64,000 nucleotides of DNA from Fomes fomentarius. Lineage: Eukaryota > Basidiomycota > Agaricomycetes > Polyporales > Polyporaceae. The position numbers were made by a program, and so were the translations under genes. This document shows positions 14,476 to 25,113 of the stretch, in pieces. The notes under the pieces are model-generated. The model saw only the letters and a program-made list of their open reading frames with translations, made no database searches and was not told the DNA's origin. The stretch spans positions 558,001 through 622,000 of the forward strand of contig JABYQN010000006.1 in assembly GCA_022606135.1 (NCBI GenBank). Reading direction: 5' to 3'. Each line of letters begins with the position of its first letter. Position 1 is the stretch's first letter.

Positions 14476-15611
14476 TCACAATGTCGCCTTTTCCTGGTCC
14501 AGATAATACCTTTGTGCCGGCTGTGGTTCCCTCATCATCTGTAAATGGACCTGTCGATACTGGCCGATTTTTCACAAGTGATAAGCGGACTCACGACCCT
14601 TACTGGGACTGGTGCACCCGTCCAGCTCGGATTATCCACACCGAGCCAATCCTCCCCTACCAGCTTGTAGCCGACTGTCTCATAGAATCGATAAGCATCT
14701 GTCGTCAAAAGATACGCTGCGCGTCCTCGTTCATCCGCCTGCGTGATTCTCAACATCGAATGATCGAATTCCATACCAAGACAAGGAGACATACCATCTT
14801 GTTAACTGTCTTGACGAGTGCTGTGCCGTACCCGCGTCCCTGCTTGGCGGGAACGGTGGCAAGCACCTGAATCTCGAACATATCCTTGATCTTGTCCCCA
14901 AAGACATTGCTGTATATAGCCTTCACCTTGGAGTTCACTTCTTCCATTCTCTGTATTCCACTCCGGTCAATGCGGGAGGCTTGCCTCAAGATCGCCGTGC
15001 ATATGACACTCACCTTCATGAGCTCCGCCGACTGTCCTAGTTTAAATAGCGGAATGAACCAAGGCAACAAAGGACCAATCCTCTTTTGCCCTGGTAGCCC
15101 ACTGCGGTCCGAGTCGAGTTAGTGAATCGGATTTCGAAGCACAGAAACACATAGGCATACTATATGAGGAGAGCATCACCACGGTCTACGGTGAGTGCCT
15201 TGTGTCGATACACGGCATCATTTACATTGATGATATTTTCTAGTCTCTGCTGAATCTTGCGCTTCTTAGAGTAATCTGCATCCTGTGGTAACATACAGAG
15301 TTGTTGAACGTGGGTGGAGAAGACCTCCAAGCCCGACGTGGCAGCCTTGAGCGCTCGCGAACGCACGACTCACTGCTAGGTAACTCGTGAGCGAGTCGTT
15401 GCGCATTGCTTCGAGGCTACCGTTCGCCGCGCGGTAAACCTCGGCTACATGGACAGCGAGTCAACAACATGATAGTGATACACGGGAGCGGTGCATGCAC
15501 TAACTCACCGTATCGTAATGGTTTGATTTGTATACTGCTCGGCACATAGTAGGCTACATATTTCTCCCTTGGCAAGAGAGCGGTGGTCTCCTCGTAGCTC
15601 GAGGTGTCCAT
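14476..15611 (-). CDS. GNAT-family N-acetyltransferase, tandem copy 2
   Basis: Paralogue of copy 1 with the same exon order. Starts at 15611 (MDTSSYEETTALLPREK), then IQIKPLRYGEL, IINVNDAVYRHKALTVDRGD, PWFIPLFKLGQSAELMKV, FGDKIKDMFEIQVLATVPAK, then the acetyl-CoA loop KQGRGYGTAL, then AYLLTTDAYRFYETVGYKLV and GEDWLGVDNPSWTGAPVPVR. A last intron (GTGAGTCCGC to TTTACAG) places MMREPQPAQRYYLDQ and a stop at 14476, which fits better than reading through to 14535. The substrate is unknown; family members act on small molecules or amines. The lineage-specific duplication suggests an adaptive or detoxification role, which is inference. Confidence 0.82.
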
Positions 15612-16000
15612 TGAGGTGGTGAATGAACCGGTTACTGCAGATGGGACAAATCCGCAGTCTCATCCACGTTCGCCCCCGGCGTTAACTTGACCTGGCACGT
15701 GAGATCCAGATCTATCAGAGCGCTCGATGAGATGTCGTCAACCGTGACAGGGAGGTATCGCAAGTACTACTTTGAGGTCAAGAGTAGCAGACCGATATCG
15801 TGTTGTAGGCTTGGTTTGGACGCAGGTTGGACGTATTGAACGCGCTACCGAGCGTGAAGAAGTTCAAGCACCACATTCGACTCCGATCAATTAGTTGAAA
15901 CCGAGTCCGAAACGTTCAACATCTATTCAGCTTACACGCCGTCGAGCAGACCGAGGACTTGTAACGTGGCAATAAAGGTAGTATGACATGTCGATAGTAA
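15612..16000. other. Intergenic: promoter of GNAT copy 2 and alcohol oxidase 3' flank
   Basis: About 390 bp with no exon recognised. Both neighbours are on the minus strand. Confidence 0.4.
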
Positions 16001-18728
16001 TCACAACTTGAAGCTTAGGGACCCAACCAGAGAAACATCACCCTCGTCCATAGGTATACCTAGGTCTTGTGCGATGATGAGGGCAGCCTTTTCGCCAATG
16101 ACTACTGCGGTCGAGTAGGTGTTCTGCCATTTTGTGTATTCAGGTCAACCGTATTTTGACCAGTGTAACGACTTCCGCTTACCGCTGCAACGTTTCCCGG
16201 AGCAATAGACATGTCTGTGCCATGACCCCGTGAGAGGTTTGAAGCAATAGGAGACGCTATACCACGTACCAGCGATTTTCAGCCCATCGACACCATACAC
16301 ATTCAGCCTGGAGTCAACCACCCCACCCTGCTCGCGACTCTTCATAGCACATGTTCCGAGCTACGGCGATAGACACGATTAGCAAAGATATCTAGCGCAC
16401 TTATGGTAATGAATAGCGTACGGAGTGCCACACTGTCGTGACGACCTCCCGGATATACTCCTCGATGGCTTTCTCGTCCTCTTCTGTGTACTCAAAATCG
16501 GGCTCCGTAATAGGGACGGGTCCATCATGCGCCCGAGCTACGAGCTTGCTATTCGGAGAGAACCTGGGATGTCCTCCAACGACCTCCCCGCGATAGGATG
16601 GCATGCGCCGAGCAAACTCGCGCGATACTTTGTAGCCCCACTTGTGAAGGGCCATGTCCTCCGGCCTACAGTGTCAGAAAAACATGCTGGCATCAACGAT
16701 GCTCGTCAGAACGCAAAGAATCATCATGCACCTGTCAAGGTAACCAGGATGGAAATCGGGGGGAGCTTCGACATTTTCGCCAGATGTGATGTGCAGGTGC
16801 CCGATGGATGCCGGATGCATCAGAAACCAGACGACGTTGAATGACTTCTCTACAGGATTCTTCGAACGATCCCCTACAAAGCTGGAAGGAATCCTTTATC
16901 AGCATACAGTCTGTTGTTCGATGCGATCTGAGAGCGCACAGCGCCATTGAACCAATCCAAAGCACAGACTTGTCTGGGGCAGGGGCATAATAGTCTAGCC
17001 ACCTCTTGCGGAAGTTGTCGCCAATGACGTTTAGGTCCTTCTTGAGCGGACGCAGCTTGATGCCAGCGTCGAGTGCACTACGAATGCCATCAGCAGGTCG
17101 CTCATCTATGTACTGGACGTTGTCACTGACTTATTTGCCATCAATCCAGTTCCTCGCGACTTCCATTCTTCCGACCACTCTGCGGAGAAGTAAGTCAACG
17201 CGGCTCCTATATCAAATGCATTGAACCTACTTTTGATTTCTTCTTCCTTGTTCGTCACGATGCCATCGAGCGTGTGTGCTTCCTCAGCAGCTACATAGGG
17301 CACGAAGACTCCCTGATGATCTGTATGGGGAGCACCAGACATATTCAAGGAGCCATTAGCTGGATTTTCAACGGACATATCTCACAGTGATGTGGATCAA
17401 CACACCTTGATAGTTTTCACCTACTCCATGAAGTTCGACAATCTGCTTGACTCCGACCTCATCAAGAACAACCTTCGACCCGATGCCAGAGCGCTCCAAG
17501 ATGGCAGGGGACCCGAATGCGCCGGCTGATAGCACGACCAGGCGTCGCGCAAGGGCTGTGATGACCTCTGGCTTTGAGTCGGGATGGAAACGCTTGTTTG
17601 GGATGTACTGAATACCCGTAGCACGGTTGTTTCTACAGATGTTCAAGTTCGATTTCCAATAGGCAATCCGTTGTATCAGCGACAATGCTCGTTGACTTAC
17701 GGTCCAAACATAACTCGTTTGACGTGGTATCCGCTCATGATCTGCAGGTTCGGAAGGTTTTTGTTGGAAATATAGTGGTGCGGCACGTCCGATCGCATGC
17801 CGGTCTTCGAGCCAATCCACCTTTCGTAGTTGTTTAGTTGACATTTCACCATGAATACAAATGCCATACTTCTGCCATCTCTACATAGCCGAGGATAGAG
17901 ATAAGGGGTCTCTTTACTGCATGCAGGACAGTTAAAGAACTCACACCATACTTGTTGCACTCGTACAATCCATTGACGTCGTCGGAGAACCCGCGGCTCT
18001 TGTCGTAAGTAGCAGCGACGGTCAAGAACTCTTGACCAACTTCGGTGAAAAATCCGCCATAGGAGACTTTCAGCGGTCCGGAATATCCGTGTGTAGGTCG
18101 TTCAGGTGATATTTCGTAGGTCTCGCACTATAGAGATCATATCAGACTCATGGACGCATCGTGGAACATTGACCAACGTCTTGTTACAGCCGTGTCTTCC
18201 TTTACCTTACGAAGAAGGGGGAGAAGGTCCGCTGAGCTCCACCCGCGGTTCCCGTAAACCGTCGCCCAATCGTCATAATCAGACGCGGCTGCTCGGGTGT
18301 ACATGGTGACTACACATTCGAGCCCAAGTACAAAGCTCCGTCAGTTTATCAGATAATACCTGACATGAATCTGACGTACAGTTCACACTCGACCCTCCGC
18401 CCACACATTGTCCACAGGGAACGACAGGCGCACGGCCGCCAAGGGCTGCACTCTCCCGACCGACATTGAACTTGACCGTGCTGGTATCTGGACGAAGGTG
18501 ATAGAGATACCGCGCCGGTTGTCTGTGCAGGTCGTCATCTTGAGTAGTGGGACCAGCTTCAACGACTAATATGGCTAGAGAAGGATCTGCGGCGGCGAGT
18601 CGCCCTGCCACGACGCATCCAGTGGTTCCACCTACATTTCGTGTAGGTCACTGTCAGACTTCATCTTCGTGAGGGGAAAAGCAGTACTGACCGCCTGCGA
18701 TGATAATATCAAACTCTTGTTGGGCCAT
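16001..18728 (-). CDS. Alcohol (methanol) oxidase-like GMC flavoenzyme
   Basis: FAD-dependent oxidase that turns short primary alcohols into aldehyde plus hydrogen peroxide; in wood-decay fungi such enzymes are thought to supply peroxide. Starts MAQQEFDIIIAGG; a GTCAGT...GTAG intron rebuilds the Rossmann motif GGGTTGCVVAGRLAA. Then LGGRAPVVPCGQCVGGGSSV (FAD region), SDVPHHYISNKNLPNLQIMS, GMC signature 2 GAFGSPAILERSGIG, GVFVPYVAAEEAHTLDGIV and KVSREFARRMPSYRGEVVGG. Active-site histidine sits in TTVWHS, spliced to LGTCAMKSREQGGVVDSRL; the second catalytic residue is in MSIAPGNVAANTYSTAVVIG. The stop at 16001 gives C-terminus SFKL, not a canonical SKL peroxisomal signal. About a dozen or more short introns. 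No break seen. Confidence 0.9.
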
Positions 18729-18791
18729 GTAGGTATGAAAGGAAGGAGTCAACGAACGGTCCTTGCTGCTTGAACCGAGCCTGACCTGGGC

Positions 18792-18797
18792 TTTATA
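18792..18797 (-). promoter_or_regulatory. TATA box of the alcohol oxidase gene
   Basis: Minus strand reads GTCGTATAAAGCCC, a TATAAA about 65 bp upstream of the ATG at 18728. This is a normal spacing for a strongly transcribed fungal gene. Confidence 0.55.
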
Positions 18798-20061
18798 CGA
18801 CCAAGAGCCTGACCGCGACGCTGGATGACACCCCTTATACCACATCCATCAAGATATGCGCATAATGACCGGCGCACAGGCCTTGACGTCGGCATCTGTA
18901 AGCCCATGACCGAAATGGTAACTGCTGTTACACACAGAGTTTACCTTGTCGACATCGCTTGGAAGGTGCAGGTTCTAAGGTCATGAGGAGTGCCATGTCT
19001 CTCACGCGAGTAACAAGTATAGCTCTCCGGCGGGCGGTCCTGGTCACCCGTGAGTCTAAGAGCGAGCTACTCTGAAAGGTGAACGCGCAGGGAAGCCCAG
19101 GATTCCATTTAAAGCTGCTGACCGACTGCTCGACGCGACCTCGTGTCAATGGGAGGCAAGGAACCCGCTGAGCATGGAGGTCATGCGACGCAAGGGTGGG
19201 GCGATAGACTCTTAGTTCATTTCAGCCTGAGAGAGATTTGAGTAAGCATGCATACTACTACGTAAATCTCGTGCCCGACCTAGTAGATGAGCACTAAGTT
19301 TCGGAAGCTTGCCTGTGGAGTTGACATTAATGACACATGGACGCATGGGGAGTAGGCTGATTTAAGCCTGACATGGGCTCTTTCAGCTAGTGGCCGCCTC
19401 CGGCTTTTTCCGAGCGGACCGACGTCTCCGGGGAATGCGTGTTAGCGAACGTACAGTGCCCACAGCCAAAGAGAAAGTTGGGCTCAAGGCCATCCAGCAT
19501 CTCTGGGTATATGCGCGCCCTGTGGCCCGTGCAAGGGCGCGGTGATCAGCCCCCAATTCAATTGCTGACCAGCATCTTCGTGGACTCCCGCCTCCAAGAA
19601 CTTGAAGACCTTCCTGATCCTCGCGCGCGAGGCTCCCAAAAGTACTATTAGTGCAGACTTTGGACTCAAGGAGGCTCCCAGAGGGATACAGTGGTACGCC
19701 CTGCTTGTCCAGTCTCGTCGCGTCGCGGGCGGGCCCCCGAGGCGAAGAGACATCTCTGATACCCGCATGTCAAGCCGATGCAAGAGATCAAACCATGGCA
19801 AGTACTACCCAGGTACTACCGAGGCAGGTGACGGCGCCTCCCAGTACTTGGGTTCCGTTCAACTCGACCGAGGTCGAAACAGAGTCGTTGATCAGATACT
19901 TTCAGAGATGTTGGAATAGCATTGCGAAGGAAGAGTCTGTTTGGCATACAACCGTCCACCTGTATCCCTCACCAGGTTCGCTTTCCGGGCTACAAATCGA
20001 ACAGTCCCGAGTCCACTAAGTAAGGCTAACAATATCGTAACCAACCCAATCTCGAACGAAG
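18798..20061. other. Intergenic with a possible decayed protein-kinase fragment
   Basis: Upstream region of the alcohol oxidase and 3' flank of the Ser-rich gene. At about 19602-19700 (plus) the frame reads KTFLILAREAPKSTISADFG followed by LKEAPRGIQ. This resembles the stretch from the catalytic loop to the DFG motif of CHK/CAMK-type kinases, but frames shift on both sides and no other subdomain is seen. I otherwise see nothing. Confidence 0.3.
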
Positions 20062-22122
20062 CTACACATACCCCGCGACAACGGACCACGGCCGTCTCCA
20101 GTCCTCGATCGCCTTGTCCACCTCCCGCAGCAGCACCTCCACGATGGGATGATGCCCCGGCTCCTCCTCCCACAACGCAAACCTTTCCGCACGGTCGCTC
20201 GGGCTGACGGGCACACACAGCACAAGGGGGTCCATCGAGTCCCGCTTCACGACTTGCAACGGAGCACATGACATCCGCACTGAGTCTTCCTTCAGTTCAA
20301 CGGTGCTTCCAAGGCTGGAGGTGCTACAGTAGGTCCGTCGGAGAGAACCACCGTCGACGGCGGTCGTACTGACCGAGGGCGAGACTCCCCGTCCCAGAGA
20401 CTGCGCAAGTGACTGCCGAGAGCGCGTGCGGCTGGAGCTCTTCTTCGAACTCATAGGCGGTGTGCTGGTCTTCAGGACGGCATGTTCATCAAAGAGCGGA
20501 TTTCTATCCAACGCGATCAGGTCGTCTTGCACAGAGAACCGCTCGAGCTTGTCGTTCGCCTGCGCCAGGTTTAGAGCCATGCAAGAGCTAGAGCCAGAGG
20601 GGTACGTGAGATCCGCATGTGCGTACCCATCGCCAGCATCCGTCCCAGTGTACGCTTCGATCACAGAGTTGAGCGACGCGCCAGAAGTCGAAGCCGACCA
20701 CGCCGAGCGGGGCGCACTTGCAGAGAAAGCATACTCAGAGGCAGCGCGTGCTGTATGTCCTTTCCTCAATCTGGACATACTAGGGCTAATGGTCGCGCGG
20801 TCCCCGGGAAGCGGCGGACGAGCATGAGCACTTCCGCGGAGTTGTTGTCGTAGCAGGGTAGCACGGGAGTTAGATTCGGGAAGGTTGATCTCGAAACCGT
20901 ACTCGGCGTATATGGCCTGCCGCCGAATTGCGAACCGGCGGTCCTTCATAGACGGAGTGCCATAGGACATGAAACTCCCGCCTGTCGCGCGCCGGCTGAG
21001 CGAACGAGTGCTCTCGCTGTGTGAATAATGGGAGGATTCGGAAGGTGGAAGCTCCGCACAGTCGCTCGAGTGAACAGAATATGTCGACAGTGACGAGTTC
21101 TGTAAGCTCATGCTGTCGGTGCTGTCCGACTGCTTTACTGATTCGCGCGGAGGTTGCTGGTTTGAGGAAGAGGGATAGGGATTGTACTCCACCGGCGGGT
21201 CTAGCCGTTGGCTAGGTAGCAGAAGCGGGTGCGAGTCGTGATCGTGCGAGCGAACCGACAGTTCGTCCGGAAGAGCATCGTCGCCGTTCGAGACATTCGC
21301 AAGAGTTGACCCGGAACCAACTTCAACCGGAGCAGCATGCACGTCTTCCTGTTTCATAGCCTTGTTATGAAACGATTCCAAGATGGGAGAGCTTAGCAAG
21401 TCGAACATGGACGACGAGAGACGTTTGGATTTGCGACTAGACTGTTCATGAACGAACGTGAAGGATCCGGATATAGCATGAGGAGACGGGGTGGAGTCGC
21501 CTAAAGTGTCTTCATGTAGGCTGAAAGACTCAAAGACGGGCGACGCGAGCGCATCGGAGACCAGATCCTCAATGACGGTGCGCTTGACTTTGTCTCGTTG
21601 ATGGGCAACGGGCTCGGGAGAAAGATTCTGCGAGATATATGCGCCTGAAACTCCACGACCAGGCAAACTAAACGGACTCACTCGGGTGTCAACCTCATAC
21701 AAACTCGGGCTCTTCGCCGTATACGCCCCCGCGTCTGCGCTTGCACCTCCGCAGTGCTCTTTGAACTTCCACTCTTTCACCTCAGGGCGCGGGCTCACGC
21801 TCGCCTGCGAGGGGCGCGTCATCTTCCGTGCAGGAACGAGATGAAAGCGGTGGGGAAGCGGTGACTTCTCGATCTCCTTCGTGCGCATGGTCACCTTGGT
21901 GCGTGAGCGCCCGCGGGCGCTGTCCCCGCCCGGTTCGATGTTCTGCGAGATGCACGAGGAGATGGTGCCTGTACTGCCGGTGAAGGCGAGAGAGTAGACG
22001 CTGCGGTGGTCAAGCGATTCGGCGGATGGCAGGATTCCGAGGCCGTCGACGTAGGATGTGAGGGGGGAGTGGGCTCCGAGCCCACCGTGTGCCATGTTGG
22101 AACGGGTGGAAGGAATAGACAA
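20062..22122 (-). CDS. Large Ser-rich protein of unknown function
   Basis: Single open frame of 686 codons without introns, unusual in this region. I do not recognise it. It is mostly disordered, rich in Ser, Pro and charged residues. Two short motifs occur twice: ISQN(I/L)xP (near residues 58-64 and 163-169) and a SPxxESF core (ALASPVFESFSL near 191 and LLSSPILESFHN near 242), suggesting repeated docking peptides. The C-terminal 75 residues look more ordered: MSCAPLQVVKRDSMDPLVLC, then ALWEEEPGHHPIVEVLLREV and a Trp-rich amphipathic helix ending WSVVAGYV. An alternative Met at residue 10 (MAHGGLG) is equally good. No signal peptide or membrane helix. A signalling or scaffold role is speculation. 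Confidence 0.75.
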   Translation of the reverse strand: MSIPSTRSNMAHGGLGAHSPLTSYVDGLGILPSAESLDHRSVYSLAFTGSTGTISSCISQNIEPGGDSARGRSRTKVTMRTKEIEKSPLPHRFHLVPARKMTRPSQASVSPRPEVKEWKFKEHCGGASADAGAYTAKSPSLYEVDTRVSPFSLPGRGVSGAYISQNLSPEPVAHQRDKVKRTVIEDLVSDALASPVFESFSLHEDTLGDSTPSPHAISGSFTFVHEQSSRKSKRLSSSMFDLLSSPILESFHNKAMKQEDVHAAPVEVGSGSTLANVSNGDDALPDELSVRSHDHDSHPLLLPSQRLDPPVEYNPYPSSSNQQPPRESVKQSDSTDSMSLQNSSLSTYSVHSSDCAELPPSESSHYSHSESTRSLSRRATGGSFMSYGTPSMKDRRFAIRRQAIYAEYGFEINLPESNSRATLLRQQLRGSAHARPPLPGDRATISPSMSRLRKGHTARAASEYAFSASAPRSAWSASTSGASLNSVIEAYTGTDAGDGYAHADLTYPSGSSSCMALNLAQANDKLERFSVQDDLIALDRNPLFDEHAVLKTSTPPMSSKKSSSRTRSRQSLAQSLGRGVSPSVSTTAVDGGSLRRTYCSTSSLGSTVELKEDSVRMSCAPLQVVKRDSMDPLVLCVPVSPSDRAERFALWEEEPGHHPIVEVLLREVDKAIEDWRRPWSVVAGYV

Positions 22123-22569
22123 CGAAGACTAGATGTGAGAAGAGTGTTGCCAAGGTTGGTAATGGGCTGGACGTATATACCGGAAGATAGTGCGTTTGTG
22201 TGATGTCTGGCTTTCGAACCTGTGCTTGAGGATGGCCGCGGTCCGAGGTCGTTGCTTGCTAGTAGAGTAAGTTTGAGTGCTGGTCAGCGTTCAACCAATC
22301 CCACATGAAGATCATCCCAATTCGGCACTCGTCACAGTGAAGGGCTGTCCCGGTCCACGGTCGTTCAAAGTGCTCTGTATAGCCTGACATTGTCTCGTCA
22401 TCAACGTTCAACCTCTAGTATGCGCGCCCCTCTGCAAGCGACGATCCCCCAAGATCTATAGCTCGTTACATAGTAGGACAGTCATAATCACTAACCTGAC
22501 TTCTCACCCGTGGTCGAATAAGCGAGGAGTCAGATGCGGGCAGAATCTACTAAGCCACCTACCTAGCGT
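22123..22569. other. Intergenic: upstream of the Ser-rich gene
   Basis: Holds the promoter of the Ser-rich gene (minus) and the 3' flank of the small four-exon gene (also minus). No exon recognised. Confidence 0.4.
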
Positions 22570-22948
22570 TCAGTTGGATACAACGCCTTCAGCACCAGAC
22601 CTCAGCTCGGTCAGAAGACCTTGCAGCCTCTTCCGGAGCTTCGTCACAAGTTGATCCTCATCCGATGATGGAGCAGGCTAGAAGAGATACGTCAGTCGCA
22701 CAAATAGTCTATATGAACATTTGTATACCAGCTGGTCTAGGAGATACTGGAAGAAGCCAATATCAGTTGACCAGCCTTCTCTCGATCGGCACAACCTCTT
22801 GACGTACCTCTGCTTCGTCGATAGTCTATGTACAATATTGGGTCAACTTGGTAGCAAAGACCAGTATTCTGAGGCTCACGAGAATGATGGGCCCTCTGTT
22901 TCCCAGATCAAACATCAGCCAACGGTATACGTCATCCTGGTGAATCAT
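22570..22948 (-). CDS. Small 70-residue protein encoded by four exons, two of them only 18 bp
   Basis: Not visible as a long ORF. Exons on the minus strand: 22948-22880, 22825-22808, 22746-22729, 22677-22570. All junctions are phase 0 with clean donors (GTGAGC, GTACGT, GTATAC) and acceptors (CATAG, CCAG, CTAG), and introns of 54, 61 and 51 bp. The joined frame has no stop and starts MIHQ, then DDVYRWLMFDLGNRGPIIL, TIDEAE, YLLDQL, then PAPSSDEDQLVTKLRKRL and QGLLTELRSGAEGVVSN. Prediction: acidic N-terminal half, then a Lys/Arg/Leu amphipathic helix. I do not recognise the family. It lies head to head with MED10, 351 bp apart, implying a shared promoter. Confidence 0.75.
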
Positions 22949-23299
22949 AGAACAAAACGACTTTACCGGTTCATTTTACTATGGTCAGGATTCAACAAAC
23001 AGACCTCTCGTCATTACAGGCATGCAGAGTCAAACTATTCTACTCACATACTGATGGTAGACACAACGTGGTCGATATCAAACAAGTTCCAAGTCGTCCA
23101 TCATACCAGAATGCGGGCGCACGATCCAATCTCGATCCCAATCACCCCTCCACGTGCTTCGCTTCCGTCACCCCACCAGCCCGGGCGCCTCGCATTTCGT
23201 ATCGGTCTTGTTCTCTCGTCTCCGAGCGACCAAATCTGAGTCTCCGTTCCTCCGCTATTCACACAGTAGTGCCTTAATAACGTCCGCACGCTCCCAGAC

Positions 23300-24423
23300 A
23301 TGGCCCGCAACTCGATATCCATGTCCACACCCACGCCCGCCCCCGTCCCCGCTCCTCCCAACGCCAACTTCAACGGCAATGGCAATGGCACCCCTAGCAC
23401 CCCGAATGTGAACGTCAACGTAAATGGGAATGGCAGCGCAGTGCCGGACAGCCCGCGCGAGAGCGATACCCCACCTCCGCCCGGGCTGCAGGGAGACTTG
23501 GAGGTGGAGCTGCTGAGCCTGGCCACAGCGCTCTACAATCTCGGCACGACAGTCGTGAATGACTTGACGAAGGAGAAGGACAAGCCTGGAGGTGCGGCGG
23601 GGAAGCCGGTTGGGATCAGAGTGTGAGTGTGCGTTTTCGTTTTGCTCCTGCCCGGTGCGTGATCTGTTTGGAAATGCAAGTGCAAAGGGTAGAGTACTTA
23701 TGCTGGTTGAGTGGCTTCGAGGGGTCAACCGGCCACGGCCCATCCAAGTTCACTCGCTTGTGACATGGATCTCATGGTGTTGGTCGTAACCAGAATGCAC
23801 TGCCTTCCAAGTGCACCACCCAGCCGGACATCGTCGATCTCGTTTTGAATTTGTATGAATTGTACCGTCTCGAGCTTCACTGCAAGCAGGAAGACACGAC
23901 ATTGAATGTTCCACGACTTATTGTTCAAATGCATTACGCCAATGCCTGCGTGCGGAGTTCTACGCGCACTGCGACTGCGTCCATTCCAATTCACATCTCA
24001 CTTGATGTGGGCATGCTGTTTTGTTGCTGACTCCGCCACTAGTAACGAGGTGATTTATCACCTGGCCACACTAGAGAAGATGTCCGAGTCAATCGACACG
24101 ATGGTTCCCATGCAAGTCCTGGTGGACATTGACAATTCCCGAAATCCGATGCAGCTGACGAAGGATCGGCTGGAGCGGGCGGCGACGGAAAACCAGTTCA
24201 TGAACGGCAAGATACATGCGATTGACGTACGTCGTTACTCGCCTTGGTAACGAACACGCTGACGTCGAATATGCAGTCGTACAGAAAAATGCTAGACGAG
24301 GCGTTAGTGCAGAATTTCCCGGAGCTGGGAGAGCACTTGATGGAGTCTTCGCTGTTGACCGCGATGTCGAGGGAGGATGTGAAGATGGAAGATGTCGTGA
24401 GACCGAGTAATGACGGGGTTTAA
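23300..24423 (+). CDS. MED10: Mediator complex subunit 10
   Basis: Middle-module Mediator subunit (Nut2 in yeast) linking regulators to RNA polymerase II. Three exons: 23300-23622, 24043-24226, 24277-24423. Exon 1 has a 60-residue Pro/Asn/Gly-rich leader, including repeated GNGN, before LEVELLSLATALYNLGTTVV. The splice makes GIRVNEVIYHLATLEKMSES; then VPMQVLVDIDNSRNPMQLTK (the family's hallmark dNxxNP segment), DRLERAATENQFMNGKIHAI, and the last exon SYRKMLDEALVQNFPELGEH. The core matches Med10 in length and order. The first intron is 420 bp, much longer than others here. The head-to-head neighbour on the left probably shares its promoter. Confidence 0.93.
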
Positions 24424-25113
24424 TTATGGGATGCGGACTGTGATAGATGGCGGACGTGCCTATAGGCTGCCGGTGGGTATTGATGCCTGCACCGACCATC
24501 AATCGCAACTGATGTGTTTACAGAGAATATAGAGTATGGCGCATACGACATCATGGACAGCATTCGGGCCCATAAGGGCCGGTGGAAAGTCGCATGCTCC
24601 AGGAGCTAGATGGTTGGCATTCAACTTGGGGAGGAAGGTCAGATGGTGTGGATCGGACGGGGATTGCGAGGTCCTAGTCAGACACATTTCGTGGGTAGTT
24701 GGGAGATTAGGAGGAGATGTACAAGGATGTACTAGAGAGGTGGCTTGTGGCTGTACGATAGCAGAAGTGATAGTAATGAAGGCTGGGCAGCGGCCCCCGA
24801 CAACGGCCGTCGGGTCGGTCACTGTCGGTCATCGAATTTTGCTCTCTTCAGTCTTGTCCCAGTCTTGTGTCCGCGGACAGGCAACGTTGAGCGTCGTCGC
24901 TACCTGCCATCGGCAACCATCATCTTCCCTCCCCGCTCGACTCTCTTTCCTTCTCACCTCCACCACCTCCTTCCCCACGTTATCCCTCCGTTTCCAAACT
25001 CCCTGCTCCCGAGACGACCCGCACCTATTCCCAACTCTCTCGCTCTTTGCCGTGGCTTTCCTGTGCTTCCCCTCTAATTCCAATCCACACTCCCGGGTCT
25101 CCCAACAACGTCC
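24424..25113. other. Intergenic: MED10 3' flank and RIC8 promoter
   Basis: No exon recognised. From about 24930 to 25110 the plus strand is strongly pyrimidine-rich (CTCTCTTTCC, CCACCTCC), typical of a fungal 5' leader just before the RIC8 start. Confidence 0.4.
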
